The notes beneath the pieces are model-generated. The model was not told the origin of the DNA and made no database searches. It saw only the letters and a list, made by a program, of their open reading frames with translations. A stretch of DNA of 5,974 nucleotides. It comes from an uncultured Lachnospiraceae bacterium. GTDB lineage: Bacteria > Bacillota > Clostridia > Lachnospirales > Lachnospiraceae. Location: NCBI GenBank assembly GCA_902783445.1, contig CACZQX010000213.1, positions 1 to 5,974 of the forward strand. The letters run 5' to 3'. Of the stretch, positions 1-5,913 are shown in pieces. The position numbers and the translations under genes were made by a program. Every line of letters starts with the position of its first letter. Positions within the stretch are counted from its first letter, which is position 1.

Positions 1-2450
1 ACTATACCTGTTGTTCCAACCATGTTAAGAACAACGGTCTGTGTTTCTTCTTCCAATGCAGGATCATTATCAAATGCTGCTAAAATCGCATCTATTTCAC
101 CGCTTGCTGCCTCTACTCTGTTGCCGTCCGCTTCTATCGGACGTCCGTGGTTAGGGTCTTCACCCGCTATGTCGGCATAGGCTTTTGCGTAAGCTGTGTA
201 GAGCTCGTTGTAATGCGAAAGCCCGACTCTCTTGGCATTTGCTGCAAAGGTTGAAAGCGTCTTAATATCATTTTCAAAAGTTCTTTCTCCATCATTATGG
301 AAAACGAATTCTATAACAAGCTGTCTGACTATTGTTACATTGTTCTTTAAGCCATCAACATATGCCTGAAGTTTGTCCGCATACGCCGCGCCATACTGTG
401 TTTTGCACTTTTCGATAATCGGTGTAAAGATTTCATCCAATGTGCTGCAAAGATTTCCTTCTGCCGCTTCCGTAAAATTAGCATATTCTTTAACAACTGC
501 GCCTGTTTCGTCTCGCTCTGTCAAAATCATCGGACGGAGTGCTTCAACTAATTTTGCAAGAGGTTCAGGTGCTGTGTATTTCCCGTCATCCGTATGAATT
601 ACCTGGCTTAAATCAGGCACCACATCTTTTAAAAATTGTCCTGCAGCAAGCATAAGGAAATAGAAAGTACCCCTTGCGCCCTCCGCAGTTAAAGCCGATT
701 CTGCCGCCTCAGTTCCCGGTAACGGTCCTTGAGACCATGCTTTTATGTATTCTTTTACACTTACCGGATCTATACCTGTTAATTCCGGATTAGGGTTTGG
801 ATTAAATCTATCTACTGCACCTTTAATAATCATTAACGCAAGTGCTTGATCTTCCGGTACCAATCCCGCAATCAGTGCAGCTATCTGATTTGCCATAGCC
901 GAATCTTCGTTTTCGCAAATGAATTCCGAAAGCATTATTATCATATCATCCACGGTAAATGTTGAATGATCGATATCTTCACCCGTAAAGTAGCTAAATA
1001 TTTCCTCCACAACCATTGCAACCGCTTCATTTTCATCCATTCCGGCTGCTATCAAATCTTCGGACGCATAAGAAATATATGCAAGCATTATAGGTTTAAA
1101 CAATGCGAATAAATTTATTTCTTCAGAGTCCAAATATGTCTCCGAAAGGCCGTATATTCCGGCAATTCCGGTAAGAGCATCCTGATAACCGCCTGATGTG
1201 TATTCGGCATTGGTTTCGGCCAAGGACAAAAGGCCCTCAATTCTTCCGTTAAGAAACTCGCCCATGCTTATGCTTGCGCCCGATTTATCCTCAACAAAGC
1301 CCATGCTTGCCAGGTCAAATGTCATTAATTTAAGATTCTGAACGCCGCCGTTAGCCACAAACAAATTGTTGGCAAAAGGACTAAAGCTTGCTAATTTTTC
1401 CGAAAGCAAAGCATCGCTTACCACTGCATGTGTTGCGTCAATATCTTGTCCGAAATGTTCAAAGCCCCATCCCACAGGCGGAAGCTTTGGAAATACATCA
1501 CTTGATAAGATAAAGTTTCTTATTCCGTTAAACTCTTCGCCTTTGATGTTAAATGTTCCGCCGGCTGTATAGTTCCAAGCCGCACCCGCTGTATCGCCTG
1601 CGTATCTTGCTTCGGATCTTGCACCTTCAACACTTAATACCTCGTTCTTTGATGCACCTTGCATAACGTTTCTCGGTGTTGCATATGTATAGCAATATAC
1701 ATCTTGCGGAGCAACTCTTACTTTGCCACCGAAGTAGCCGATGCCACCGCCTGCAAAGAAAGCTCCCACGAGATTTGCAAGGGCAGCTCCACGGCTGTGT
1801 CCGCATGTCCAAACTTTTACATCTCCGTTTATGTTATTTTCGTTAATGTATTGTTTTACGTATCTTAAAATCTCATCTCTTGCTGCTTTAAAACCATAAT
1901 GAATGCTACCGCCATTAACTGTAAAGTTGCCGGCCCATTCTTCTTTGTAGCCCGCACTTCTTGGTACGATTGCAAGCAATGTATAATCCTTGCCGTTTGC
2001 CGTTATATTCTTATGTCCCACGCAAACGCCTACGGAATTAACCTCTTTATCAAGGGTGTAATACTTGTTTGTGGATACATCTTCAAACTGCATTTGTGTT
2101 AAGAAATCCGTTATATTATGCGCATTTCTTGAATAGTCTGTGTCATGCGCATCCTGCGATTCGCCATACCAACTTGCCGATGCCATGGCTACTTGCGCAG
2201 AAAGTACTTCCAAGTGTGTACATCCTGTAAATGACGACTCTTCAAAGCATGAATTTCTGTATTCAAATGTGTCTGTTTGCTGGATGTTGTTGCCTTCGTT
2301 AGATGTAAAAGAATATGTGCCCGTTATTACCATGCCGGATTGATTTTGTGCCGCGGAAACCATTCCTGCCGGCATCACCATCGTAAAAATAAGCACCGAA
2401 GCTACAACAATGGAAATTTTTTTCAACATTTTATTCAAAACCTTAGTCAT
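1..2450 (-). CDS. Secreted class-3-like lipase (alpha/beta hydrolase) with long unknown C-terminal region, partial (C-terminus off window)
   Basis: I translated this frame by hand. It is open from ATG 2450 to the window edge: 816 codons with no stop, so the C-terminus is missing. The start follows a GAGAGGGGG Shine-Dalgarno. Residues 1-33 form a signal peptide: Lys 3, 7, 10 and 11, a hydrophobic core at about 12-27, and a VSA-A cleavage site near 33/34. The protein should therefore be exported. Class-3 lipase landmarks occur in order: HYGF (184-187), the nucleophile elbow CGHSRGAALAN with Ser219, YTYATPRNV (254-262), and SSDVFPKLPP with Asp318 as the likely acid. His332 or His341 is a candidate for the third triad residue. 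This matches the family order GHSxG, then a PR segment, then D-x-x-P-x-LPP. From about residue 350 to the edge the protein is Ala/Glu-rich and apparently helical, and I recognise no domain there. Lipase or esterase activity is inferred from motifs; the substrate is unknown. Confidence 0.85.
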   Translation of the reverse strand, partial: MTKVLNKMLKKISIVVASVLIFTMVMPAGMVSAAQNQSGMVITGTYSFTSNEGNNIQQTDTFEYRNSCFEESSFTGCTHLEVLSAQVAMASASWYGESQDAHDTDYSRNAHNITDFLTQMQFEDVSTNKYYTLDKEVNSVGVCVGHKNITANGKDYTLLAIVPRSAGYKEEWAGNFTVNGGSIHYGFKAARDEILRYVKQYINENNINGDVKVWTCGHSRGAALANLVGAFFAGGGIGYFGGKVRVAPQDVYCYTYATPRNVMQGASKNEVLSVEGARSEARYAGDTAGAAWNYTAGGTFNIKGEEFNGIRNFILSSDVFPKLPPVGWGFEHFGQDIDATHAVVSDALLSEKLASFSPFANNLFVANGGVQNLKLMTFDLASMGFVEDKSGASISMGEFLNGRIEGLLSLAETNAEYTSGGYQDALTGIAGIYGLSETYLDSEEINLFALFKPIMLAYISYASEDLIAAGMDENEAVAMVVEEIFSYFTGEDIDHSTFTVDDMIIMLSEFICENEDSAMANQIAALIAGLVPEDQALALMIIKGAVDRFNPNPNPELTGIDPVSVKEYIKAWSQGPLPGTEAAESALTAEGARGTFYFLMLAAGQFLKDVVPDLSQVIHTDDGKYTAPEPLAKLVEALRPMILTERDETGAVVKEYANFTEAAEGNLCSTLDEIFTPIIEKCKTQYGAAYADKLQAYVDGLKNNVTIVRQLVIEFVFHNDGERTFENDIKTLSTFAANAKRVGLSHYNELYTAYAKAYADIAGEDPNHGRPIEADGNRVEAASGEIDAILAAFDNDPALEEETQTVVLNMVGTTGI

Positions 2451-2542
2451 ATTTATGCCCCCTCTCAATACGACTCAGATTCTTTTTTCGAATCCATATA
2501 TTTTGGTATTTTAATTATATTGTTCATATATAAAAAATCTCT

Positions 2543-2570
2543 TAAATATCATTTAATAATTTGTAAACAA
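2543..2570 (-). promoter_or_regulatory. Weak candidate promoter for the lipase gene
   Basis: On the minus strand TTGTTT (2565-2570) lies 16 bases before TATTTA (2543-2548), in a very AT-rich leader about 95 bases before the lipase start. A perfect TATAAT is also present at 2514-2519, but it has no recognisable -35 at 16-18 bases. The lipase needs its own promoter because a strong terminator-like hairpin separates it from the upstream synthetase. The exact start site cannot be decided by eye. Confidence 0.35.
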
Positions 2571-2618
2571 TTTATTAACAAGAGGAATATGTAATAGAAT
2601 TAACGACTCCAAGACAGA

Positions 2619-2657
2619 GAAATAGCCGCAAACCTATTTAAGTTTACGGCTTATTTC
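2619..2657 (-). terminator. Intrinsic terminator-like hairpin after the acyl-CoA synthetase gene
   Basis: Arms 2619-2633 and 2642-2657 pair over about 15 bp around an 8-base loop. There is one bulged base, and one mismatch that becomes a G-U pair in the minus-strand RNA. The GC core is GCCG/CGGC. The hairpin begins 47 bases after the synthetase stop codon. The tail on the minus strand is only moderately U-rich (TATTTCTCTGTCTT). A-rich and T-rich flanks on both sides make it potentially bidirectional, although no plus-strand gene faces it. Confidence 0.65.
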
Positions 2658-2703
2658 AAGCCTCAAATTATAAATCAGGCAACCGTCACGGTATTGCCCT
2701 TTG

Positions 2704-4413
2704 TCAAATCTTCTCCAACGACCGATAATCCACCTTTCCTATCGGTGTCAACGGTAATCTGTCCAGCACTCTTATATCCACCGGCCGCGAATAATCAGGC
2801 AACTCATTGTCGCAAAACTCCCGAAGTTTTGCTAAGGCACGTTCTTTATCTTTTAATGCCTCCTCCGTTAAAACCACAAATAGCATCGGAAGCATGCCTT
2901 GAATATGGTTTGGATCTTTTGTACCCACCACACAACACTCTTTAACCATATCATTTTTTTCTATAATATTTTCTACGATATTCGGAAAAACTTTTTTTCC
3001 TTCAAACCTGATAATGATTCGTTTTATTCGGCCATTGATATACAAGAATCCATCTTCATCCATGTAACCGATGTCCCCGGAGTGCAGCCAAACAAGCCCA
3101 TCATCATGCTTTTTAAGTATTTGTTTTGTCCCCGCCTCATCGTTATAATAACCAAGCATTGTGTTTGGTCCCGTGGTGCAAACTTCGCCTTTTTCGCCGA
3201 TTTTCAACTCTTTGCCCGTATCCGGATCGAAAATGGAAATAACAGTATGTGAAAACGGTATTCCCACGCTTCTTAGCTTATTTACGTCATCGGACATACA
3301 TGCACTTACCGCCGCCGTTACCTCGGTCAATCCGTAGCCCTTCAAAACATTGTTTTGGGCATTGTGGGCTTTTAAAAAAGAATTCAACTTATCTTCCAAT
3401 TCCGGTCTCAGAGCATCTGCCCCAACCACAAGAGATTTTAAGAATGAAATATCCTGATTATCCATCTTCTTGCTATTAACCAAGCCTTCAAAAAATGCCG
3501 GAACGCCTACCACATGATTTGGCCTGTGCTTCAGCAAAAATTCATCGAATTTATCGGGATGAAACAAAGGAATCAGTAAAAGTCGCATTCCATAAATTAA
3601 TGGCATATGCATGCCATTGCCTATTCCATAAGCAACAAAAGGCGGAATAATGCCTGCAATTACGTCTCCTCGCTTTAAATCAAATGGGCTGTTATATAGC
3701 TGAAAAGCCGACTGATTAAGATTATCATCAGTTAACATAACTCTCTTTGTTTCCCCGGTGGTTCCCCCGGTTTCCACAATTACGCAGCATTCGTTTTCAT
3801 GATAAGGACTTTCGATTAATTCTTGCACTTTGCCCTCTTGAATAAAGCGCTTCCAAGAATAATATTCTTTTGCAATTTTAATTTTGCCCGTTTTCATTTT
3901 GTAAAGGCCTTTAATGCCTATAGGCAAAGAATCTGCCGGCGAAACGAACACTACTGATTTAACGGAAGTTCCCTTTACAGCCTCAGTTATTTTTTCATAG
4001 TCCAAATCCAAAGCAACTACCGCCGTTGAATTGGTTTTTAAAAGGCTATCTCTTATTTCTTCTGTACTCTCTCTGGGATCCAACAGATTTGATATGGCGC
4101 CGATACGATTTAAGCCATATATAGAATAGACAATTTCCGGCGTAATCACCGCAATTATCGTAACTACATCTCGTGCTTTTATACCCATATGCAAAAATCC
4201 TTTTGCCGCCTTTTTTGTGGCTTCAAAAAACCGGCCATAAGAAATCGTTTTTCCATAGTAATCAAGCGCCACCTCCGAAGCGTGATTCCTGTTTTCCGAC
4301 TCTACATAGTCATATACTTTGCACTTTGGTAATTTAGCATTTATGTGTTCCTTAGAATAATACTTTAACCACGGTTTATCTATGGATGGATAAGCCGTTT
4401 TCCCCTCTGTCAT
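2704..4413 (-). CDS. AMP-forming acyl-CoA synthetase-like enzyme (ANL superfamily)
   Basis: A 569-residue adenylate-forming enzyme, expected to activate a carboxylic acid with ATP to an acyl-AMP and then pass it to CoA or another acceptor in the cytoplasm. ANL core motifs appear in order: the phosphate loop ETGGTTGETKRV (214-225), YGLTE (360-364), SGDIGYMDEDG with Asp447 (445-455), the hinge GRIKR (461-465), and the C-terminal LTPIGK with Lys560, the expected adenylation lysine. Length and the N-terminal PWLKYY and LPKCKVYDY segments resemble long-chain fatty-acid CoA ligase-like proteins of Firmicutes. The phosphate loop departs from the usual TTGxPKGV: Thr replaces Pro and Arg replaces the last Gly. 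ATG 4413 is preceded by AAAGAGGGG at good spacing. There is no transmembrane segment or carrier domain. Superfamily assignment is firm; acyl substrate and acceptor are unknown. Confidence 0.9.
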   Translation of the reverse strand: MTEGKTAYPSIDKPWLKYYSKEHINAKLPKCKVYDYVESENRNHASEVALDYYGKTISYGRFFEATKKAAKGFLHMGIKARDVVTIIAVITPEIVYSIYGLNRIGAISNLLDPRESTEEIRDSLLKTNSTAVVALDLDYEKITEAVKGTSVKSVVFVSPADSLPIGIKGLYKMKTGKIKIAKEYYSWKRFIQEGKVQELIESPYHENECCVIVETGGTTGETKRVMLTDDNLNQSAFQLYNSPFDLKRGDVIAGIIPPFVAYGIGNGMHMPLIYGMRLLLIPLFHPDKFDEFLLKHRPNHVVGVPAFFEGLVNSKKMDNQDISFLKSLVVGADALRPELEDKLNSFLKAHNAQNNVLKGYGLTEVTAAVSACMSDDVNKLRSVGIPFSHTVISIFDPDTGKELKIGEKGEVCTTGPNTMLGYYNDEAGTKQILKKHDDGLVWLHSGDIGYMDEDGFLYINGRIKRIIIRFEGKKVFPNIVENIIEKNDMVKECCVVGTKDPNHIQGMLPMLFVVLTEEALKDKERALAKLREFCDNELPDYSRPVDIRVLDRLPLTPIGKVDYRSLEKI

Positions 4414-4452
4414 AGCACTACCCCTCTTTCGCTATCATCAGATTATATATAT

Positions 4453-4481
4453 ATTATAGTTTTTTTATCTCGCTTATTCAA
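4453..4481 (-). promoter_or_regulatory. Sigma-A-type promoter of the acyl-CoA synthetase gene
   Basis: TTGAAT (4476-4481) and TATAAT (4453-4458) on the minus strand are separated by exactly 17 bases. A second TATAAT (4442-4447) lies just downstream. The -35 box begins 4 bases after the stop codon of the HMA gene. The predicted leader is about 30 bases and contains the AAAGAGGGG ribosome binding site. This supports separate transcription of the synthetase, although read-through from the HMA gene is possible because no clear terminator lies between them. Confidence 0.7.
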
Positions 4482-4484
4482 CCG

Positions 4485-4709
4485 TCATTTAGTGATAGTC
4501 ACTGACTCAAGTGTGTATCCGGTGGCAGCAATGGCTTCCTCAAGCCTTGATTTATCGGGCTCCTGCTCCGAAACAAAGACGCTCTCCCCTTTTTTGTGTG
4601 AGCTTTTCACCTTTTTGACATCCGGAACCGTCTTTCTGATTACATCGTTGATGTGAGCCTCACACATGCTGCATCTCATTCCGTCGATTTTTAGTATTGT
4701 TTTAAACAT
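4485..4709 (-). CDS. Small free-standing HMA-domain metal-binding protein (CopZ-like fold)
   Basis: A 74-residue protein that is a single heavy-metal-associated domain. The MxCxxC metal site is in GMRCSMCEAH, with Met11, Cys13 and Cys16 after the first beta strand (FKTILKIDG). The rest fits the beta-alpha-beta-beta-alpha-beta ferredoxin-like fold, ending in AIAATGYTLESVTI, the usual last helix and strand. Such proteins bind Cu(I) or a similar soft metal and pass it to P-type ATPases or repressors. No ATPase or regulator is next to it, so the partner, and copper as the ligand, are not shown. The GMxCxMCEAHIND form followed by SSHKKGE is one I associate with clostridial lone HMA proteins, from memory. 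An AAAGGA ribosome binding site lies 8 bases before ATG 4709. Confidence 0.88.
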   Translation of the reverse strand: MFKTILKIDGMRCSMCEAHINDVIRKTVPDVKKVKSSHKKGESVFVSEQEPDKSRLEEAIAATGYTLESVTITK

Positions 4710-4805
4710 AACTTTTATCCTTTCATTTAAAAAATATTATATTAATAATACCAATAAAAGTTAGTTATTGAAAACTATTTCCCGGATAATAATAGCAGCG
4801 TTAAA

Positions 4806-4834
4806 TCTATAAGAAAAGTGCTAATGTCGGTCAA
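4806..4834 (-). promoter_or_regulatory. Candidate promoter of the HMA gene
   Basis: TTGACC (4829-4834) and TATAGA (4806-4811) on the minus strand are 17 bases apart. They lie just after the flavoprotein stop codon and about 95 bases before the HMA start. A weaker alternative is TTTCAA (4768-4773) with TATTAT (4745-4750), also at 17 bases. The leader contains an inverted repeat, TAGTT/AACTA (4762-4777), overlapping that second -35, which could be an operator; I cannot assign a regulator. Confidence 0.5.
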
Positions 4835-4851
4835 ACCTATAAATATCGTAA

Positions 4852-5328
4852 TTACGACTCATTTACAAGTTTTCCGGTCATATGCTCCGGCATTAGTTCT
4901 ATACATTGAACATTTTTGAATGAATTCTTAATCTCCTTTTCCAGATAGGCCTGATCATCAGTAAACTTCTTAGTGAGCTCTGAACAAATCTTAAGAGCTA
5001 GCTCTTCATCTTCAACCAGATGGATTCTACCAAAAGTTATTACACTAGTAATATTCAGCGCCCAATCCCCTTCCTTACGGAAGCCATCGTTATAAACACA
5101 ATAACTTGCTTTATCGCAAGCCTTGATAGCATCAATCTTGTGCCCGGCCTTTGCTCCATGGAAATAAAGCTTACCATCATCTTCACAGTAATAATGATTA
5201 ATTGGCATTCCATATGGATAACCATCTTCTCCAAGTACTGATAGCACACCTCGTTTAGTACTTTTTAAAATAGCAATGCACTCAGCATCTGACACCTGCT
5301 GTTTAAATCTACGCATTTCCCTAAACAT
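4852..5328 (-). CDS. Pyridoxamine 5'-phosphate oxidase-family / NimA-like flavoprotein
   Basis: A 158-residue split-barrel flavoprotein of the PPOx-like/NimA group, expected to bind FMN or a related flavin in the cytoplasm and reduce small molecules. NimA relatives reduce 5-nitroimidazoles, but the natural substrate is usually unknown. Typical segments are MRRFKQQVS near the start, RGVLSVLGEDGYPYGMPIN (26-44), LYFHGAKAGHKIDAI (54-68) with the conserved HGAKxGHK cofactor region, YRKEG-like FRKEGDWALN (83-92), and a C-terminal PEHMTGKLVNES. I chose ATG 5328 because AGAGG lies 8 bases before it and the remnant upstream SMR frame stops as TGAGATG, typical of a coupled operon. An in-frame ATG at 5346 would add six residues but has no ribosome binding site. 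It sits downstream of the guanidine-type leader and broken exporter gene, so its expression may follow that switch. True pyridoxamine phosphate oxidase activity is unlikely to be safe to assume. Confidence 0.88.
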   Translation of the reverse strand: MFREMRRFKQQVSDAECIAILKSTKRGVLSVLGEDGYPYGMPINHYYCEDDGKLYFHGAKAGHKIDAIKACDKASYCVYNDGFRKEGDWALNITSVITFGRIHLVEDEELALKICSELTKKFTDDQAYLEKEIKNSFKNVQCIELMPEHMTGKLVNES

Positions 5329-5329
5329 C

Positions 5330-5544
5330 TCAAACACCTCTTTCATTCGCTAAAATCTTAAGTCCTACTATTCCGGTTACAATCAGAATAACACAAACCA
5401 CCTGTGGAAACGACATTTTTTCATTAAAGAGAAAAACACCTAAAAGTGTCGTTCCCAAAGTACTGTAAACCCATTCGACATTTTCATCGCCACAGCCCAT
5501 GTAATTTCAAGTGCTCCTGCGATTAGTAAATAAATCCACTTCAT
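5330..5544 (-). pseudogene. Gdx/SugE-type SMR guanidinium exporter, broken by an internal deletion and frameshift
   Basis: ATG 5544, with a strong GGAGG site (5550-5554), opens a typical SMR first membrane helix: MKWIYLLIAGALEITWAV, with the essential Glu13, then AMKMSNGFT. The K-x-SNGFT segment resembles Gdx guanidinium exporters. After residue 27 this frame leaves the family and stops at 5440-5442 after 34 codons. The other end of an SMR protein continues at once in another minus-strand frame: TLGTTLLGVFLFNEK, then VVCVILIVTGIVGLKILANERGV and a stop at 5330-5332. Compared from memory with about 105-residue Gdx proteins, roughly residues 28-65 are missing, that is helix 2 and most of helix 3. 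The junction lies near 5460-5466. A 56-codon frame from ATG 5500 covers the C-terminal part and could be annotated as a small protein. The ancestral stop is one base before the flavoprotein start. Loss of transport is inferred but very likely. Confidence 0.85.
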
Positions 5545-5555
5545 AAAAACCTCCG

Positions 5556-5612
5556 TATAATAAAATACGCCATTCCCTCACCTGCTACGACCTAACGGTG
5601 AAGAAATGACGT
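5556..5612 (-). terminator. Intrinsic terminator hairpin within the SMR leader (riboswitch expression platform)
   Basis: In the minus-strand RNA the arm at 5597-5612 pairs with the arm at 5567-5582 over 16 bp, including three G-U pairs, around a 14-base loop (5583-5596). The 3' arm is followed at once by ATTTTATTATA (5556-5566), then the GGAGG site of the SMR gene. A long hairpin with a U-rich tail directly before the coding region is what a transcriptional attenuator looks like. Its base overlaps a possible competing pairing: GGCGT at the foot of the 3' arm can instead pair with ACGCC at 5637-5641. Confidence 0.7.
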
Positions 5613-5641
5613 GAATCCCACTACTCGGTAGCAATGGGCGT
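5567..5641 (-). promoter_or_regulatory. Candidate guanidine-IV (mepA-motif) riboswitch upstream of the SMR gene
   Basis: Hairpin 1 in the minus-strand RNA has stem CCCATT/AGTGGG (5633-5638 with 5617-5622) and loop GCTACCGAGT (5623-5632). Hairpin 2 is the terminator stem with loop GTTAGGTCGTAGCA (5583-5596). GCTAC in loop 1 (5628-5632) is exactly complementary to GTAGC in loop 2 (5584-5588). Two further pairs (GA with TC) are possible across one bulged C, giving a kissing-loop structure. Two kissing hairpins overlapping a terminator, before a multidrug or SMR exporter in Clostridia, match what is known of guanidine-IV riboswitches, which act as transcriptional ON switches. The Gdx-like gene downstream strengthens this. 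The class name comes from architecture and context, not from an alignment; another SMR-linked leader RNA is the alternative. Confidence 0.68.
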
Positions 5642-5662
5642 CTGTTTTATTTCATTATCACG

Positions 5663-5691
5663 ATACTACCTTATAATACGTAGTTCGTCAA
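5663..5691 (-). promoter_or_regulatory. Sigma-A-type promoter for the riboswitch, SMR remnant and flavoprotein unit
   Basis: TTGACG (5686-5691) and TAGTAT (5663-5668) on the minus strand are separated by 17 bases. Transcription would start near 5656, about 15 bases before the first paired element of the leader. That is the spacing expected for a leader-controlled operon. The promoter overlaps the 3' end of the weak 80-codon frame upstream. Confidence 0.72.
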
Positions 5692-5913
5692 GATTCTTCG
5701 ATGGAGTATTAATGTATTTTTTACCCTTGATGTCTTATCGAATTGCACTATCAATAAGAAATGAATCTTTAAGGTTTCCTCAAATAGTGATTTTAAAAAA
5801 TCAGATTTTTGATCAGCCGTTTCAAAGCCTAGCACAAACGGATACATATGAACTTCATCCCCACGTCCACGAAATTCAGTAATAATAAGCTTATTCAATA
5901 CTCTAATCGACAT
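5671..5913 (-). CDS. Possible hypothetical protein or gene remnant, 80 codons
   Basis: This frame runs from ATG 5913 to the stop at 5671-5673. The first half (for example EFRGRGDEVHMYPFVLGF, residues 13-30, then TADQKSDFLKSLFEE) has a plausible soluble-protein composition. The end (ILHRRILTNYVL) is encoded by the promoter of the next unit. No Shine-Dalgarno precedes the ATG; the bases just upstream are instead a perfect short inverted repeat, TGCGGATTCCGCA (5917-5929). The frame stays open upstream only to a stop at 5947-5949, with no better start. I recognise no family. It may be a remnant of an older gene, for example an upstream regulator, or a chance frame. Confidence 0.25.
   Translation of the reverse strand: MSIRVLNKLIITEFRGRGDEVHMYPFVLGFETADQKSDFLKSLFEETLKIHFLLIVQFDKTSRVKNTLILHRRILTNYVL

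Noticed and set aside
2478..2494. Inverted repeat GATTC/GAATC in the lipase leader
   Set aside because: Only five pairs with an A/T-rich loop close to the ribosome site; expected by chance in this composition.
2899..3479. Plus-strand frames of 117 and 76 codons opposite the synthetase gene
   Set aside because: They lie wholly within the coding strand of a gene with all its family motifs intact, so they are antisense shadows.
4491..4503. Short hairpin AGTGA-TAG-TCACT at the end of the HMA gene
   Set aside because: Five base pairs, inside the coding end, with an A-rich rather than U-rich tail; too weak for a terminator.
4846..4858. Perfect 12-bp palindrome TCGTAATTACGA spanning the flavoprotein stop codon
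   Set aside because: It can form only a loopless or very short hairpin and has no U-tract, so I do not call it a terminator.
5326..5346. ATG 5346 as the flavoprotein start
   Set aside because: No Shine-Dalgarno before it and it would overlap the SMR remnant's last codons; ATG 5328 has AGAGG at 8 bases and a TGAGATG coupling.
5591..5597. ACCTAAC, which fits one core half-site of an integron attC recombination site
   Set aside because: No matching GTTRRRY partner and no integron cassette layout nearby; the bases are better explained as the loop of hairpin 2 in the leader.
5634..5882. 82-codon plus-strand frame across the promoter and upstream region
   Set aside because: Its start lies in the riboswitch sequence, there is no ribosome site, and it is opposite the weak minus-strand frame; no family resemblance.
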